The notes beneath the pieces were generated by a model that was not told the origin of the DNA, did not search any database, and was given only the letters and a program-made list of their open reading frames with translations. Position numbers and translations under genes: made by a program. Shown piece by piece: positions 63,493-64,000 of a DNA stretch of 64,000 nt (the stretch's first letter is position 1; each line of letters begins with the position of its first letter). Source of the stretch: Actinomadura roseirufa (GTDB lineage: Bacteria > Actinomycetota > Actinomycetes > Streptosporangiales > Streptosporangiaceae); NCBI RefSeq assembly GCF_900659635.1, contig NZ_CAACVB010000014.1, positions 1 to 64,000 on the forward strand, written 5' to 3'.

Positions 63493-64000
63493 GGCCGCCC
63501 GCCCCCCGGCCCGTGCAGGCCGTGTTCTTCGACATCGGCGAGACCCTCGTCAACGAGGGCGAGATCTATGGGCGCTGGGCCGACTGGCTCGGCGTGCCGC
63601 GGCACACCTTCCTGACCAAGCTCGGCGCGCTGCTCGCGACCGGCGGCGACTACATGGACCTCTTCGAGCACTTCCGGCCGGGATTCGACCTCGCGTCAGA
63701 GGAGAAGGCCCGCGCCGAGGCGGGTGTCCCGAACGGGTTCGGCCCGGACGACCTCTACCCCGACGCGCGGGCCTGCCTGTCGGCGCTGCACGCCCAGGGC
63801 CTGTACGTGGGCATCGCGGGCAACCAGCCCGTCGAGGCGGCCGAGCAGATGGAGGCGCTCGCCCTCGTCGCCGACGTGGTCGGGATCTCCGACGTGTGGG
63901 GCGTGCGGAAACCGGCCCGGGAGTTCTTCGAGCGGTGCGCGCAGCTCGCCGACGTCCTGCCCGAGCACGTCCTGTACGTGGGAGACCGCATCGACAACGA
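63489..64000 (+). CDS. HAD-superfamily hydrolase, truncated by window end
   Basis: Starts at GTG 63489, overlapping the MBL stop codon. Motif I VQAVFFDIGETLVNEGEIYG has the nucleophile Asp with Gly in the second position. IAGNQPVEAAEQ is the motif II region, WGVRKPAREFFERCAQLA motif III, and LYVGDRIDN the start of motif IV at the window edge. About 170 codons are visible. Coupled translation suggests joint function with the MBL hydrolase. Confidence 0.82.
   Translation, partial: MRPPAPRPVQAVFFDIGETLVNEGEIYGRWADWLGVPRHTFLTKLGALLATGGDYMDLFEHFRPGFDLASEEKARAEAGVPNGFGPDDLYPDARACLSALHAQGLYVGIAGNQPVEAAEQMEALALVADVVGISDVWGVRKPAREFFERCAQLADVLPEHVLYVGDRIDN

Overview
The DNA is very GC-rich, with codon third positions almost all G or C, and it is packed with actinobacterial families: a SARP/AfsR regulator, a 180-kDa NAD-glutamate dehydrogenase, an actinobacterial-type sigma factor, XRE-TPR and RpiR regulators, and a tmRNA whose tag reads ANKKQSEFALAA. 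I infer a chromosomal segment of a filamentous actinomycete, probably Streptosporangiales/Thermomonosporaceae (Actinomadura-like). The genus is inference only.

Region by region: 1-3.1 kb is a cell-wall amino-sugar recycling locus (GlcNAc/MurNAc-type kinase, RpiR/MurR regulator, murQ). 3.4-9.4 kb holds two HAD proteins, a conserved actinobacterial protein, pyrroline-5-carboxylate dehydrogenase and acetoacetyl-CoA synthetase. 9.4-14.9 kb has a protein built of three tandem helix-turn-helix units next to decayed copies of its own 3' end, a membrane Ser/Thr kinase, and about 2.8 kb without a convincing gene, made of decayed tandem repeats and a strongly G-rich strand. 14.9-28.6 kb is core: NAD-glutamate dehydrogenase, prfB between two lipoproteins, ftsE-ftsX-smpB, and a penicillin-binding-protein-like protein that has lost all three catalytic motifs. 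tmRNA (ssrA) follows at 28.9 kb.

Directly after ssrA lies an accessory island (about 29.3-36.5 kb): a degenerate CRISPR-like array without cas genes, three small overlapping genes (the first broken by an in-frame stop), a pseudokinase, a secreted ricin-type lectin, a sigma factor, a secreted legume-lectin-like protein and an XRE regulator. 36.6-40 kb looks like a small catabolic cassette (extradiol/VOC dioxygenase, GntR regulator, amidohydrolase). 40-42.7 kb pairs a SulP transporter with a beta-carbonic anhydrase. 43-45.7 kb is an ArsR/SRPBCC/VOC operon and an FAD oxidoreductase.

46-52.4 kb is the most interesting part. A SARP-NB-ARC-TPR regulator is preceded by three direct heptamers at an 11-nt period. 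It is followed by a translationally coupled pair: a class III nucleotidyl-cyclase-like protein and a large STAND-like protein. The C terminus of the first and the N terminus of the second carry the same 22-residue motif in ungapped register, the arrangement of effector/NLR pairs that signal through amyloid motifs. The STAND protein's P-loop lacks its lysine. I propose this as a candidate undescribed signalling or defence pair. The rest (52.5-64 kb) is metabolic and regulatory: SDRs, an EI24 membrane protein, an acyl-CoA ligase, MarR, an MFS/LysR divergent pair, a HesB-like protein, an MBL-fold hydrolase and a HAD protein cut by the window end.
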